From positions 171,996-235,995 of the forward strand of contig VTPC01089963.1 of the NCBI GenBank assembly GCA_011009095.1: a stretch of DNA of 64,000 nucleotides. Reading direction: 5' to 3'. The DNA is from Ignelater luminosus (Eukaryota > Arthropoda > Insecta > Coleoptera > Elateridae). Every line of letters begins with the position of its first letter. The first letter of the stretch is position 1. Shown here one piece after another: positions 23,401 to 32,545 of the stretch. The notes below the pieces were generated by a model. That model saw only the letters and a program-made list of their open reading frames with translations, was not told the DNA's origin and made no database searches. The translations under genes were made by a program, and so were the position numbers.

Positions 23401-23791
23401 AAAGACAATAAAATGCTGGGCAACAGTTTGATCATTGTATACTGTAACTCTAAGTCCTTTAATAAGTTGTTTGTTTTTTAATATGAGTTTTTCATTTTCT
23501 GATGACTGTAAAATTACTCGAAAGTAAGATTTTCACATAAAAAAAAAAAACAAAAGAAAAGAATAATACAAACAAGGTTATAATATAAATCAAATACTAA
23601 ACAGCATGTTTTGTTCTAGTAATTCGAAACCTAAACGTAATGGAATTGTAACAAATCCAGCGCTGCGATTAGTCGCAAATGTAAAAAATGGATTAGACAC
23701 GGCGGCGGCGAATTTTAGAAAATCAACATCCAGTGCCAATCCCAGTACTAAAACTAACAGCTTTCACTGGAGAAAGGAAACCCCTTTGTAA
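7471..23791 (+). CDS. Ankrd50: Ankyrin repeat domain-containing protein 50 (ANKRD50) orthologue
   Basis: I assemble 13 coding exons: 7471-8424, 13491-14837, 14898-15511, 15627-15817, 15877-15975, 18318-18501, 18562-18742, 18801-19017, 19073-19282, 19340-19539, 19597-19750, 19807-19987 and 23620-23791. All junctions are GT-AG and in phase, giving 4,704 nt (1,567 residues plus stop). The order is an N-terminal P-loop NTPase of the STAND type, a helical region, about 16 ankyrin repeats (residues about 785-1325), a Ser-rich tail and a conserved C-terminus. The start [15 protein letters not shown], the motif KRNGIVTNP and the end KETPL fit the vertebrate ANKRD50 protein (about 1,430 residues). In mammals ANKRD50 works with SNX27-retromer in endosome-to-plasma-membrane recycling. 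The same role here is inference. Three introns are enlarged by transposons; the gene itself looks intact. Confidence 0.93.
8425..11040. other. ANKRD50 intron 1, left part
   Basis: Intron 1 spans 8425-13490 (5,066 bp). Its left half is AT-rich and holds a small hairpin (8806-8874) but no recognisable coding sequence. A weak minus-strand frame at 10580-10792 contains a DNAP-like string but nothing else resembling a transposase. Confidence 0.6.
8798..8900. repeat. Perfect 18-bp hairpin with an outer repeat
   Basis: GTACTATTGGGAACAATT at 8806-8823 is exactly matched by its reverse complement at 8857-8874, with a 33-nt loop. An outer pair, AAACAAAGG just left and CCTTTGTTT at about 8889-8897, extends the structure with a bulge. 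This could be a tiny MITE or an RNA hairpin in the pre-mRNA of ANKRD50. No target duplication is obvious. Confidence 0.7.
11050..11880 (-). mobile_element. LINE fragment (reverse transcriptase end), in ANKRD50 intron 1
   Basis: On the minus strand the frame at 11878-11636 contains [20 protein letters not shown], an insect non-LTR reverse transcriptase catalytic block in which the usual YADD has become YAND. The lower-coordinate part down to about 11050 continues, with frame breaks, into the region downstream of the catalytic block. The 94-codon plus-strand frame at 11332-11616 is its shadow. The copy is 5' truncated and lies antisense to the host gene. The left edge is approximate. Confidence 0.65.
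11880..12190 (-). repeat. Degenerate 20-bp minisatellite, copy 2 (inverted)
   Basis: The array has the same composition as that at 3300-3735 but reads on the opposite strand (units such as CGGGCCTTTTGGACTTCTC). On the minus strand it runs directly into the LINE fragment at 11880. It lies within ANKRD50 intron 1. Confidence 0.65.
12479..13380 (-). mobile_element. Tc1/mariner-type transposon copy, inactive
   Basis: Minus-strand frames encode a transposase of the IS630/Tc1/mariner group: first the WSNENPH-like block (here [19 protein letters not shown]), then [18 protein letters not shown], then [10 protein letters not shown], and after a stop [18 protein letters not shown] and [14 protein letters not shown]. 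Two catalytic positions look lost: the usual HDGAPAHF aspartate is N, and the third acidic residue region reads NLLYFYLW where a D is expected. CAGGGTGTTTACTAAAT at 12479 resembles the terminal repeat; the opposite end is missing, so the copy is truncated at its transposase N-terminus. It lies in intron 1 of ANKRD50, antisense. Confidence 0.8.
13491..14837 (+). CDS. Ankrd50: ANKRD50 exon 2: helical region after the NTPase
   Basis: The acceptor ATTTTCAG|GTTGTC at 13490/13491 continues exon 1 in phase 0. The product begins [15 protein letters not shown] and holds the STAND-type helical part ([32 protein letters not shown]), a low-complexity acidic and Asn-rich stretch around residues 560-680, then a first degenerate ankyrin-like segment ([16 protein letters not shown]). 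The frame stays open through the next short intron, so a naive reading would miss the junction. Confidence 0.88.
14838..14897 (+). other. Ankrd50: 60-nt stopless intron of ANKRD50
   Basis: The sequence begins CAG|GTAGTAAAA and ends TATTCCCTTTTTCAG|TTA, with a good pyrimidine tract. It is exactly 60 nt, starts and ends in phase 0 and has no stop, so retention would insert 20 residues (hydrophobic, [13 protein letters not shown]) without a frameshift. Its length matches the neighbouring 55-60 bp introns and its product does not fit the ankyrin pattern, which is why I call it an intron. Confidence 0.75.
14898..19282 (+). CDS. Ankrd50: ANKRD50 exons 3-9: ankyrin repeat solenoid
   Basis: Exons 14898-15511, 15627-15817, 15877-15975, 18318-18501, 18562-18742, 18801-19017 and 19073-19282 encode 16 successive ankyrin repeats of about 33 residues, each with the G-x-T-x-L-x-x-A-A and G-H-x-x-(I/V)-V-x-x-L-L pattern. 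The fifth repeat carries an extra loop (CAPRTPGAN), as in the vertebrate protein. Exon 15877-15975 is exactly 99 nt, one repeat. Four boundaries (15817/15877, 15975/18318, 19017/19073, 19282/19340) fall after the first base of a glycine codon. This solenoid is a protein-binding surface. All introns here are 55-115 bp except 15976-18317. Confidence 0.92.
15976..18317. other. Enlarged ANKRD50 intron with short inverted repeats
   Basis: This 2,342-bp intron stands out among introns of about 57 bp. TCAGTGTTGCCA at 16025-16036 and TGGCAACATTGA at 18075-18086 match as inverted repeats at 11 of 12 positions, so most of the intron could be one insertion of about 2.06 kb. It contains a mariner-type relic (17290-17640), a G-tract at 16493-16505 and otherwise unassignable AT-rich DNA. 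Confidence 0.5.
17290..17640 (-). pseudogene. Tc1/mariner transposase C-terminal relic
   Basis: The minus-strand frame at 17617-17429 reads [20 protein letters not shown], close to the P-x-x-P-x-(L/V)-R-P-I-E-x-F-W block that carries the last catalytic acid in many mariner-type transposases; here the glutamate position is K or D, so it is dead. The sequence to about 17290 continues the C-terminus with stops. It sits inside the enlarged intron 15976-18317. Confidence 0.5.
19340..19987 (+). CDS. Ankrd50: ANKRD50 exons 10-12: Ser-rich tail
   Basis: Exons 19340-19539, 19597-19750 and 19807-19987 follow the ankyrin block. They encode a Ser/Asn-rich, probably disordered segment ([15 protein letters not shown]) and a part with [14 protein letters not shown] residues and [19 protein letters not shown], matching the position and style of the SFTEQIQQ and Ser-rich tail in vertebrate ANKRD50. 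The last donor is AGTGG|GTAAGT at 19987/19988; reading through gives a stop at once. Confidence 0.82.
20300..23415 (+). mobile_element. Bel/Pao LTR retrotransposon, decayed, in the last ANKRD50 intron
   Basis: The plus strand preserves, in order and in several broken frames: a gag-type zinc knuckle ([16 protein letters not shown], about 20305-20360), an aspartic protease ([10 protein letters not shown], about 20545), a reverse transcriptase with FYMDDLIV (YMDD at 21719-21730), an RNase H start ([13 protein letters not shown], about 21956), and an integrase core ([13 protein letters not shown] near 22777, then [13 protein letters not shown] and [11 protein letters not shown]). The zinc-knuckle and integrase style are those of Bel/Pao. 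Most of gag is missing and I find no matching long terminal repeats. In-frame stops include that at about 22817. It lies in sense orientation inside intron 19988-23619. Confidence 0.85.
23620..23791 (+). CDS. Ankrd50: ANKRD50 last coding exon
   Basis: The acceptor TTGTTCTAG|TAATTCG at 23619/23620 restores the frame after the Bel/Pao-bearing intron. The exon encodes a basic stretch with [11 protein letters not shown] and ends FHWRKETPL, then TAA at 23789-23791. Both the KRNGI-x-TNP block and the KETPL terminus are conserved from vertebrates, which proves that this distant exon belongs to the gene. The last four residues, ETPL, form a class I PDZ ligand with an acid at position -3. Confidence 0.9.
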
Positions 23792-25610
23792 AATTTTTCA
23801 AAAAAAAAACAAAAAAAATGAAAAGATACGCATGTACCTAGTCAATATTAAGGTAAGTGTAAGGGAAAAAAATAAAATTCAATTTTTAAATCTTTATTTT
23901 GAAAATATTGTAGGTTAATTTCATACTACCAACATAATAACAAAATAAAAGAAAAAAAAACAATTACTCACTTACACTAGTCTTGTAAAAATCAAAGATT
24001 AATATTAGAGTTTGTGTTAGTTTTTAAGTAGTGATTATTCGGCCTATTTTTATCAATATGTTGTAGTGGATTGAATTTACGTATTTGGTTTTTTCTTTGT
24101 GATAGATGCTTTTCATAGCTTTTAGAAGTCAGAGTTATTATACTAACATTTTTTAACGAAATGGAAAAAAAAAGTAATAGCAATTAATAATAATTATAAT
24201 AACCATAATAATGAAATAAATCTTGTCATGTTTTTAAGTGCTTCAAAAGAGTAAAGACTGCCGTTTTTTGCTGTGAATTTTTATTATTACATTTTTATAT
24301 TGTTTGAAGTAGAGCAGGAACTGAACGAAAGTAGAGCTACTTACTTACAAGTTATTTTCTAATCCTTTTTTTTAACTCTGACTTCAAACTTATAATAATG
24401 ACAAGTACGGTTGTAGGGCAATTATTGCTTTAAATCTTTGGAAAAGTATAAATGTTGCCATGCTAGTTTTACATTTTGTATATCATGATGTATTCTTCAA
24501 TTTTATTTATTTTTAATGCATTGTATTAAATAAGTTTTTATTTTAACGTGATCTCAAGACGTCCAGTTTGACTTAACCATTTTATCTTGACAGTTAACAC
24601 ATAATCTGCTTATTATGTTTAAGTAACTAACTGATAAATTTTTATTATTGTGCATATTACAATGGCCTAAACTGTTGAAATATCAAAAATAATAGATGCT
24701 GCATTTCATTCTAAATTAGAACTTGCCGAAAATTGTATATAATGAGTCATATCACTAAAAATTTATAATACTGAAGTTACCATAATTAAAGCTGTACCAT
24801 GGTGCCTATATATACAAAATTATGTTGGCATCTTATAATGTAATTCTAAATTTATAATAATTCTGTATAATATTAGGTCTTGCTAACTCACAACTCACCT
24901 GTGCAAATTGATGCTGGCGTTCTTTGCACACATCACAGATACCCTGGCGTGGCTTTAACCATATAATCGAATATATTATGATAATTATAAAAATAGAATT
25001 TAATTAACACATTTGTCTTTGAAATGGTTAAATCCTTCTGGACTCCAGAATATCATATAAAATAATAATAATATAATAGTATAATAATAATATTTTTATA
25101 TGTTGCCACCATTATTAAAAGATATACAATAATTTAATTTTATTAATTTCGTTTATGAGATTTTTCGTTATTAAGAATTGTCAATTAATTGACAGATTTA
25201 TGTGTACATATTTCATTTATTCTTTTTCATTTTGAAAATGAATTATCATTGTGTAGAATTTGAGATTGGGATTGATAATGAAATGCCAGAATATTTTAAC
25301 AATAACATTTTAATTTTCGTTTTTAAGAATATTATTATATTTACTACGACCGTGTTTTAAAGGTAATTCTCTCACACATCTTTTACTTTCTTTTTTCGTG
25401 TATTGTCTCTTTGTTATTTATTGTAATAAATGTTTAATTTTTATACAGATTTAAAATTTGTGCACTGTATATTTCCAAAACAGTATTAATAAAATACTAT
25501 TTAAAAATATTTTTAGTTTTCTTTCATAGTCTTGTGGTTTTTTTATATTTCTGTAGGTATGTAATTATGTGTGCATTTGGTAAGTAACTTTTTTAGTAGT
25601 TATACCATCT
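23792..25610 (+). other. ANKRD50 3' untranslated region and intergenic DNA
   Basis: The stretch is very AT-rich with several AATAAA hexamers (for example about 25485-25490), any of which could end the ANKRD50 transcript. A simple AAT-rich repeat lies at about 25056-25093. No gene is seen. Confidence 0.5.
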
Positions 25611-25638
25611 CACTGTGGGCCCAACTACCTGAAAAACT
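25611..25638 (+). repeat. Putative Transib terminal repeat with RSS-like layout
   Basis: CACTGTG (25611-25617) is followed by exactly 12 bases and then TGAAAAACT (25630-25638), which matches 6 of 9 positions of the V(D)J nonamer ACAAAAACC. Transib termini are known to carry the CAC-x-x-TG heptamer. The 12-base spacing to an A-rich nonamer could be chance. Confidence 0.45.
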
Positions 25639-25881
25639 GGTCAGAATTCAAATTTCTTAAGTTTACAGAAACGCCCCGGAAATTGAATTCTGTGACACTA
25701 TAATAATTTGTCCTTTCGGGGTGCACATATTTTTGGGGTGAATATGCTGTTACTTGAGACACAGTTGGTCTTGGTTGATTCTTGCATCTGCATTGAATCC
25801 AAACGTTTTTTGCAGTGAAAACGCAGTTGTTGTTTATATTTTATTTAATTTAGTTGTTAAAGTAAATTCGATAGTTTAATT

Positions 25882-27408
25882 ATGTCTCGAGTACATACAG
25901 GTAAGCACTATACAATGCATATTTTTATTAATAAAAATTTTAGGATAATATAATGTTTTAAGTGTAAGTTTTGTGCTCATGCATATGAATGTATCCAATG
26001 ACAGAGATCATTATTTGGCAAATCGTACAAAATTTCTCTTGCAAGTTCTTGTGTAGATTTTTTAATAAAGTGTAGTTTATGCTATGGACAATATAATATA
26101 AACGAATTAGCTGCTACTTTGTGCAAATTTTACCAATATTAGTTGGATGCTCATAAAAAATTACATTCTTTAAAATATTTGAATAATTTCTAATGTTAGT
26201 TGAGTTTTAACTGTAATCATTTATTAATATTAATATACTCATAAACAGAAATATCTATATTATTAATTAATTACCTAATTATAAATTAATCTAATTATTT
26301 GTTAAATTAATTGGGAAAGAAACCATTTCCTCCGATTAATTAGAATGTTTAAAACGTTACTTTAATCAGGGCAGATTTTAATATCGTATAAAGCATTCTT
26401 GAATTTTTGAAAAAAAAAGTTATAACACTGCAGATTTTCCGGTGTACAAATCCAAACGCATCGATTTGTTTCGAGTGTGGCAGGAACAAAGAGGAAAAGA
26501 TACTAAAGTTAAATGTCAGCATGTACAGAATATTGTGATGAGTCGTCTTAATATAGATCAATATTCAGAAAAGGATAAAGAAGAGATTCGACAATCTGTG
26601 TATCGTCTATGCAGCGACATATCAAAAAGATCGCAATGTAGTAAGCGGATAGGAAAACAATTTTTACACAAAAATGCCGACTGGTTAAATAAAAATTTCT
26701 TATTCCCCGAAAAAGTATCTCGAAATTTTCCAGAAAATATACCATCGTCTTTGAGAGTAGGAAGACCGCAGAAAACGTTTTTGGAAAGCAGTAAGAGAAT
26801 CAGAAGAAGAAAAATAGAAGAACTTTGAAAACACCACGAAATTCAAGAATTAACGTATGCAGCACAAATGAGTTTACAATCAGCAGACGAAACAAATGTA
26901 GCAAAATTGATGACTGAGGCCCTAGACACAACCCCAACCAGAGCCACTAGAATTAAAAAAGCTTGTTTACAGAAAAAGGAGACAATAGTAACGTATACAC
27001 TGGAAGAAGACTTATCATTATTTATTGAAACCAAATTGACGAAAAATCAGTATATGAAAATTAGAACTCAGGCTAAATTGAAGAATGCAGACATTTACCC
27101 TAACTATCATAAATGAAGAGCCTCAAGAGAGCGATGTTATCCAGACAGGGATTCAACTTTAATTTCAGATTCTGCTATTGAAGTAAAGTTACAGGCATTA
27201 TTGGACCACATGACTTCTCGTATTCTAAAAACCCAAGATGTCATCTCCTCTTTTTCTGGGGATGTCTGCAGAGAACTGGTTCTCATTTCAAAATGGGGTT
27301 GTGATGGCAGTTCAGGCCATAGTCAATATAAGCAATATCTAACTGCACATGCTACGGACAGCGATATGTTTATTACATCATTAGTGCCATTGGAATTACA
27401 GGCCAGCG
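25882..27408 (+). pseudogene. Transib transposase, N-terminal half
   Basis: A tiny first exon (25882-25900, MSRVHT plus one base) joins in phase to 26434 through GTAAGC and TGCAG. The frame then runs through LRVGRPQKTFLESSKRIRRR, the arginine-rich block typical of this family, and on to WGCDGSSGHSQYKQYL, which carries the first catalytic aspartate, and FITSLVPLELQ. TGA stops at 26826-26828 and 27114-27116 lie in the same frame, without any frameshift. The reading is cut after VPLELQAS at about 27408 by the nested element. Confidence 0.8.
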
Positions 27409-30199
27409 TTTGTAGAATGGCATTTGGCTTGACGATGCGCACTGGACAGCGTAGGCGTAGTAGTGGGGAGCTCATTTGCTTTGGCTCCTTCGTGGTGTTT
27501 ACATCGGTACAGTCACAGTAAAAAGCATTTTTGCCAAGTTTGTTTTGATTTTGTTTAATTCATAGACTAGGTGTTGTTGTATTTGTTTTATAGAATTGTT
27601 AATTTAGTTTGTTTAATTTAGTGTTGTTTAGTTGGTTTAGTGTTTGTATTGAAGACTGTTTTAATTAGTGCTTAGTGTATTGTTTAAGTTTAAATATGGT
27701 TTTGGACAGTAAAAGCCGGAAAATTATAAACTCTGTACTACAGTTTATGAAGAGGGAAGCCGATGCAGGTGCACCCATGATACCACCTCTCAAAGGTAAG
27801 TAAAACAAGTACTTTTCAGTTGAATATTTATTATATCAAACATGAGTTTTATTGTAGTAATTAATGTATCTTACGCTCCAATAATATCGCTGAAATAATG
27901 CTAACACAACCATAATTGTTTTGCATATTTAACAACATAACTCATACGTTTTTATGTACTTACAAGATAGTAATGATTGCTTCTTTTGTAGCTTATAGCA
28001 ATTCCCCATTCAACTAGATATTACGTTCTTTCTACAGGTACAGCAACGAGTTTCTGCTGCTACTGGCATAAGTTTGCGGACCATAAATCGTATTGCTAAG
28101 GAGGGTAGAGAAATCGAAAAGGGTGAAAAACCATCATTTTCTACATCTAACAAAATTAGAAAGAACAGAAAATCAAAGGTAGCTCTGGATGATTTTGACA
28201 AGGGTGTGCTGCGTCGAATGATTATTAATTTTCATGCTACCGAAGGTGTAATACCAACGCTTACAAGGGTACATAAAAAGTTTTGTGAAGATAATGACTA
28301 TAAAGGGTGTAAAGACAAATTAAGGAAAGAAATAAGACAGATAGGGTTCAAGTGGAAAAAGTTTGAGAACAACAGAAAACTTAATATCATGAAGTAAGGC
28401 ATCTTAGAATTAATTTTTTAAGAAAGATGAAGAAATACCGAGAAGAACGACGACCTATCATTTATATGGATGAAACTTATATACATTCTTCCCATACTCA
28501 AGAGAAAGCATGGAGCGACACATCTAATGAAGGCATAAAAAAACCAATTTCTAAGGGATCTCGACTAATTATTCTTAATGCTGGAGGTGAAGATGGATTT
28601 ATACCGGAATGTTATGTTAGATGGAAATCGAATTGCAGCACAGGGGATTATCATAATGAGATGAACTTTGATAATTATGAAAAATGGATTAAGGAAAAGC
28701 TTTTGCCAAATTTACCACCAAACAGCGTGTTAGTCATTGATAATGCTCCTTATCATAACAAACAAGTTGATAAGTGTCCGACTTCATCCTCCACAAAGGA
28801 TGTCATGAAAAAGTGGCTAAAAGAGCAGCAGATCTCGTTTGATGAAAACATGTTGAAACCGGAACTGTACAACATCATCAAACTGTATAAACCAAGATAT
28901 AAAACAATTTAAAATTGACAAGCTACTAAATGATGCAGGTCATGATGTACTAAGATTGCCGCCCTACCATCCAGATCTAAATCCTATTGAGTTAGTGTGG
29001 GTGGCAATGAAGTCATATGTGGCTTTCAGAAATGTAAAATTTAGTATGAACGAAGTGACAAAATTATGTGACGAGTTAAGCAAAATAAAAACTTTATTCT
29101 GCTGTTCTGCATCAGAATTATCAAACGAAAACAAAAACAAACTTTATAAACGTAATGATTTTTATTAAGTATTATGCTACTAAAATATATTTAAGAAACC
29201 CGTAGCCACTTCGCAGTTCCTAAATGTTCTAGGTTTATAAGAAAAGAGAACAATGAAAAAATTCAGGAATTTCTGCATTTTCAGATAGTTAATTAGGAGT
29301 CTTGTGGTCTCTCAAATTGCTTCTAATATGTTAATGTCCTTAGTGCAGCATGTTTCTCTAATTGTCAGGTACAGAAGCTTTCGGCATCTTTTAAAGGTAA
29401 TTTAACAAATTTAAAATTTCCAGTATTTAAATTCTCTCGACCTTTCTCGCAAAATGCAACAATAAGTAAAAGAATTCATTCAGACACAATACCCTCTTAA
29501 ATCATAAATTTTGTCATCAACCATTAAAGGATTAGCAAAACTGTTTATGTTGACAATGGTTCTTTACAACTAGAACTCTTTCATTTATTCATCTTAATAT
29601 ATGTATTTTATGAAATGTCCGCAAAACCTGTGTTAGCAACTAAAAGAAAACGAGAGCATTAATAGTTTCTACGTATTTCAAAAGCGCATTTAAGTAAAAA
29701 GTGCTTTTTCTTGTCACGTTTTGAATTTTCTGCGGTATTATTTCTGAACAGACTGTAATAGGATGCACTATACGTTTTATTTGATTTCTTTATTACTAAA
29801 TTGACACAAAACTGAACATAATCCAAGGTATTCCTCTGTAATGATATGTAATTGTATAAAAAAGTAAAGAGATTAATTTTATTATTTTATAACTTAAGTT
29901 GAGTGTTATTTATTTTTTTTATTTGATTTTAACATAAAGTTGAATTTTGTTTATTATTTACCTGTAGAACAAATTAAAATACAGCTAAAGCGTTCAAAAA
30001 GATTGGAAAATCTTAAGGTAAAACAATTTACAACATGCATTCTATAAAATAATAAAAGTTGTATGCAAATTGAGTAGTTTTAGTTTTGAAATATTTTTTT
30101 ACCCCGAGTGTACTTTCGCTATTTGCAATACCTCTATCTCTACCGCACACAGACTCGATTTGTCTGTCTTCTGCGCATACCCAAATACCTTTTTACAAA
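27409..30199 (+). mobile_element. Nested IS630/Tc1/mariner-group transposon, DD82E type
   Basis: This element interrupts the Transib reading frame: VPLELQAS stops at 27408 and VIWKNR, the next conserved Transib block, resumes at about 30235. Its ends match as imperfect inverted repeats: TTTGTAGAATGGCATTTGG on the left (from 27409) and, in reverse complement, TTTGTAAAAAGGTATTTGGG at about 30180-30199; both are followed by ATGCGCA and GACAG. The transposase (27696-29168) has catalytic D, D and E with 82 residues between the second D and the E, the spacing reported for the DD82E/Sailor group. The 1-kb tail after the gene is AT-rich and non-coding. Confidence 0.75.
27696..29168 (+). pseudogene. 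DD82E-type transposase, frameshifted
   Basis: Exon 1 (27696-27795) and exon 2 (from 28038) are separated by a GTAAGT...CTACAG intron, but the join is off by one base. Exon 2 starts VQQRVSAATGISLRTINRIA, a helix-turn-helix N-terminus. Then come the catalytic blocks: YMDETYIH (D at 28469), VIDNAPYH (D at 28739) and LPPYHPDLNPIELVW (E at 28989). Frame changes at about 28396 and about 28905 disrupt the gene; allowing for the latter, D to E is 83 codons. LIILNAGGEDGFIPE and GDYHNEMNF are further family-typical strings. It belongs to the IS630/Tc1/mariner group (DDE_3 fold). Confidence 0.82.
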
Positions 30200-30224
30200 A
30201 GTTGGCCTGTACATGCCGCTTCAT

Positions 30225-30973
30225 CACAAACCACCGTCATTTGGAAAAATCGCGTCCTTCTTCTCTAAGATATTATTGATCCATCAGGATATAATAAAAA
30301 AAAGAAACCACTTCTTTATCACAGGAGGAAGTTCGCTACTTTGAAAATCAGATAAAGGAACTTTGCAAAAGTGAAATCTCTATTGGTGACAAAACTATAA
30401 ACATAAGACATGAAATGGTATTAATGATGATCGATGGCAAGATATGCAATTCTGTCACATCCACTGCTTCAGCACAAGTTTGCTATATATGTGGAGCAAA
30501 GCCAAAAGATATAAATCATCTAGATTTAGTTAGCGAAAAAGAAACTGATATAACAACATATCATTCTGGATTATCCACACTTCATTCGTGGATGCAGTTT
30601 CTTGAATATTTTCTGCATATTGCAGATCGGCTAGAATTTAAAAGATGGCAAACACGCAAGGGAGATGATGCTAGAATGATAGAAAGAAAAAGAATGATAC
30701 AAAATCAGTTTAAGAAGGAAATGGGCTTATTAGTCGATCAAGTCAAACCAGGTGGAAGTGGAACCACCAATGATGGAAATACGGCTCGTCGATTTTTTCA
30801 AAATTATACTGTCTCTGCTCTGGTACTACTCTGTAAAGGGTACAGATGAAAATTTATTTCGACATTGTGCCATAATTCTACAAACCCTTTTATCAGGTTT
30901 TCCAATAAATGAAAAAACATTTTGTGAATATACGATACAAACTGCGAGATTGTACATGGAAAAATATTTGTGA
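30225..30973 (+). pseudogene. Transib transposase, middle and C-terminal part
   Basis: After the nested element the family pattern resumes with VIWKNR, then (past two or three stops) KKETTSLSQEEVRYFENQIK, a CYICGAKP zinc motif, the hallmark LSTLHSWMQFLEYFLHIADR, and KPGGSGTTNDGNTARRFFQN, which is shared with RAG1-like proteins. A frameshift at about 30830 moves the reading to LSGFPINEKTFCEYTIQTAR (to 30973), where it ends. The last helices and the final catalytic Glu are absent. Confidence 0.82.
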
Positions 30974-30975
30974 TG

Positions 30976-31984
30976 ATAGTGACTATTAATGTGTTATGTA
31001 AAAGATTTCTTTTTCTATTTTGATTTTTATGTAAATATATTTATATAATATGTGTCTAACACATAACCTGCTCTATAGTGCCATGAAAAATGTTATTACT
31101 GTATAATCTACATAAGCGAAATCGTTTCCAAAGCACTCTAGAGCAGCTTTTTTTTTTGGACACCTGATATACATATTTTTTAAATTATATTTTGTTATTT
31201 TTAGGTGAAATTCTTTTTGTTTTTCATAAAACATCTCTTTTGCGCTCATAAAATAAAAGTAATAATCTTGGCCAGCTTTTTGTGTGATTCAACCCAGTGT
31301 GCATCTGTTTTATAAAAAGTGCCCAACACTAACTTCTTTACTTATTATTACATCCCTAAGAAATTACTAAATGGGATGGTATCTTCTATAATTTGACAGA
31401 AGAAACAAAATCTTGCTTAATATTTGTTAAGAGTAGTGACTTCATCAATTTTTTTAAATTGCACTGTACATTTTTTTTACATATTCTAATAAAAATTTTC
31501 ATTCTCTTTTTAAATTTGTAGACATTTAACAATAGGGCTACATAATAAACTTGAATTGATGAACGGGAAAATAATTGTAAAGTAGTAGTTACCTTAAATT
31601 AACTAATGAAAAGAAGAGACATGTATTTTTTTGTTTGTGTCTAATGTCATTATTTTTCATTTTATTCTGCATATGTATAAGTTTTCGAGAACTTGTGCAT
31701 CCGTTAGTATAAAAACCTTTGTTTTTCCTTTATTACACAACAGAAAAACTTCCAATTTGTATTGCTTTAAAACTTGAAAGATTATCCTTTACACTATAAA
31801 TACCATGATACAATTAATTAAAAAAAACTTTGTTGGAGATTGTTTTCTTGAAGTTAGGGCGTTAACCCAATTGTTTAAAAATTTGGAAAAACTCCACTAT
31901 ATTCTCAAATGCATTTTCTATGTGCCACCCAAATCTTAGAATAGAATTACAATTAGAACTGTCTTAAGAATATTTAAGTACTGC
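30976..31984. other. AT-rich intergenic DNA
   Basis: No reading frame, terminal repeat or other structure that I can assign. Confidence 0.5.
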
Positions 31985-32545
31985 CATATGAATGTCTGGA
32001 GAGGTACTACTCGCTAGAGTCCTGTACAGGCCGAAATTCCTAAGTCTGGCCTGACCCGGCCCCACTGAGAACAAACTTGACACAGCCTGAAAAAGGTCCC
32101 ACAGGATCAAAAGATCCAAATGGTCTGATAGTCCCGAAGGGCTGAGAAGTCCAAAAGGCTCGACAGGTCTGAGAGAGATCCAAACGGCTTGATAGACCCG
32201 AAGGGCCGAGAAGTCCAAAAAGCCCGACAGGTCCTAACGGCCCTACAGACCCTAACGGCCCGACAGACCCGTATGGTTCGTCCAAGAGATCCCAAACGGC
32301 CCGATACACTCGAAGGGCCAAGAAGTCCAAAAGGCCCACGGCTCGCGAGATCCAAGCGACCCGATAGATCCGAGAGACCCGAAGGGCCAAGAAGTTAAAA
32401 CAGCTCGACAGGCCTGACAAGACTGAAAGACCTGATTAACCGGACGTAAGGCCGAAAATCTCGGCAAATCTCTAAACCGAGGCCCGGCCAGACCCGAACC
32501 TGAGCCCGACTAGAAAACTCGACCCGTGCAGGCCTCTACTACCTG
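31985..32545 (+). repeat. Degenerate 20-bp minisatellite, copy 3
   Basis: The array repeats units such as GGCCCGACAGGTCC, AGACCCGAAGGGCC and GAGAAGTCCAAAAGG in quasi-regular order. It ends in a unique tail, CGACCCGTGCAGGCCTCTAC (about 32520-32540), very like the tail of copy 1. Four long overlapping frames on both strands are artefacts of the repeat. Confidence 0.75.

Larger units (their letters stand above)
25611..30975 (+). mobile_element. Transib (RAG1-related) DNA transposon, dead and interrupted
   Basis: A Transib-type transposase is split in two (25882-27408 and 30225-30973) by a nested transposon at 27409-30199. The left boundary is set at a CACTGTG heptamer (25611), the kind of terminus that Transib shares with V(D)J recombination signals. 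The 3' end is missing: coding similarity stops at about 30973 with no recognisable right terminus, so the segment carrying the last catalytic glutamate is gone. Two in-frame TGA codons and a frameshift confirm that it is inactive. Confidence 0.78.

Noticed and set aside
31964..32467. Four overlapping open frames as a gene
   Set aside because: All arise from the degenerate repeat at 31985-32545, lack stops because of its composition and show no conserved motif.
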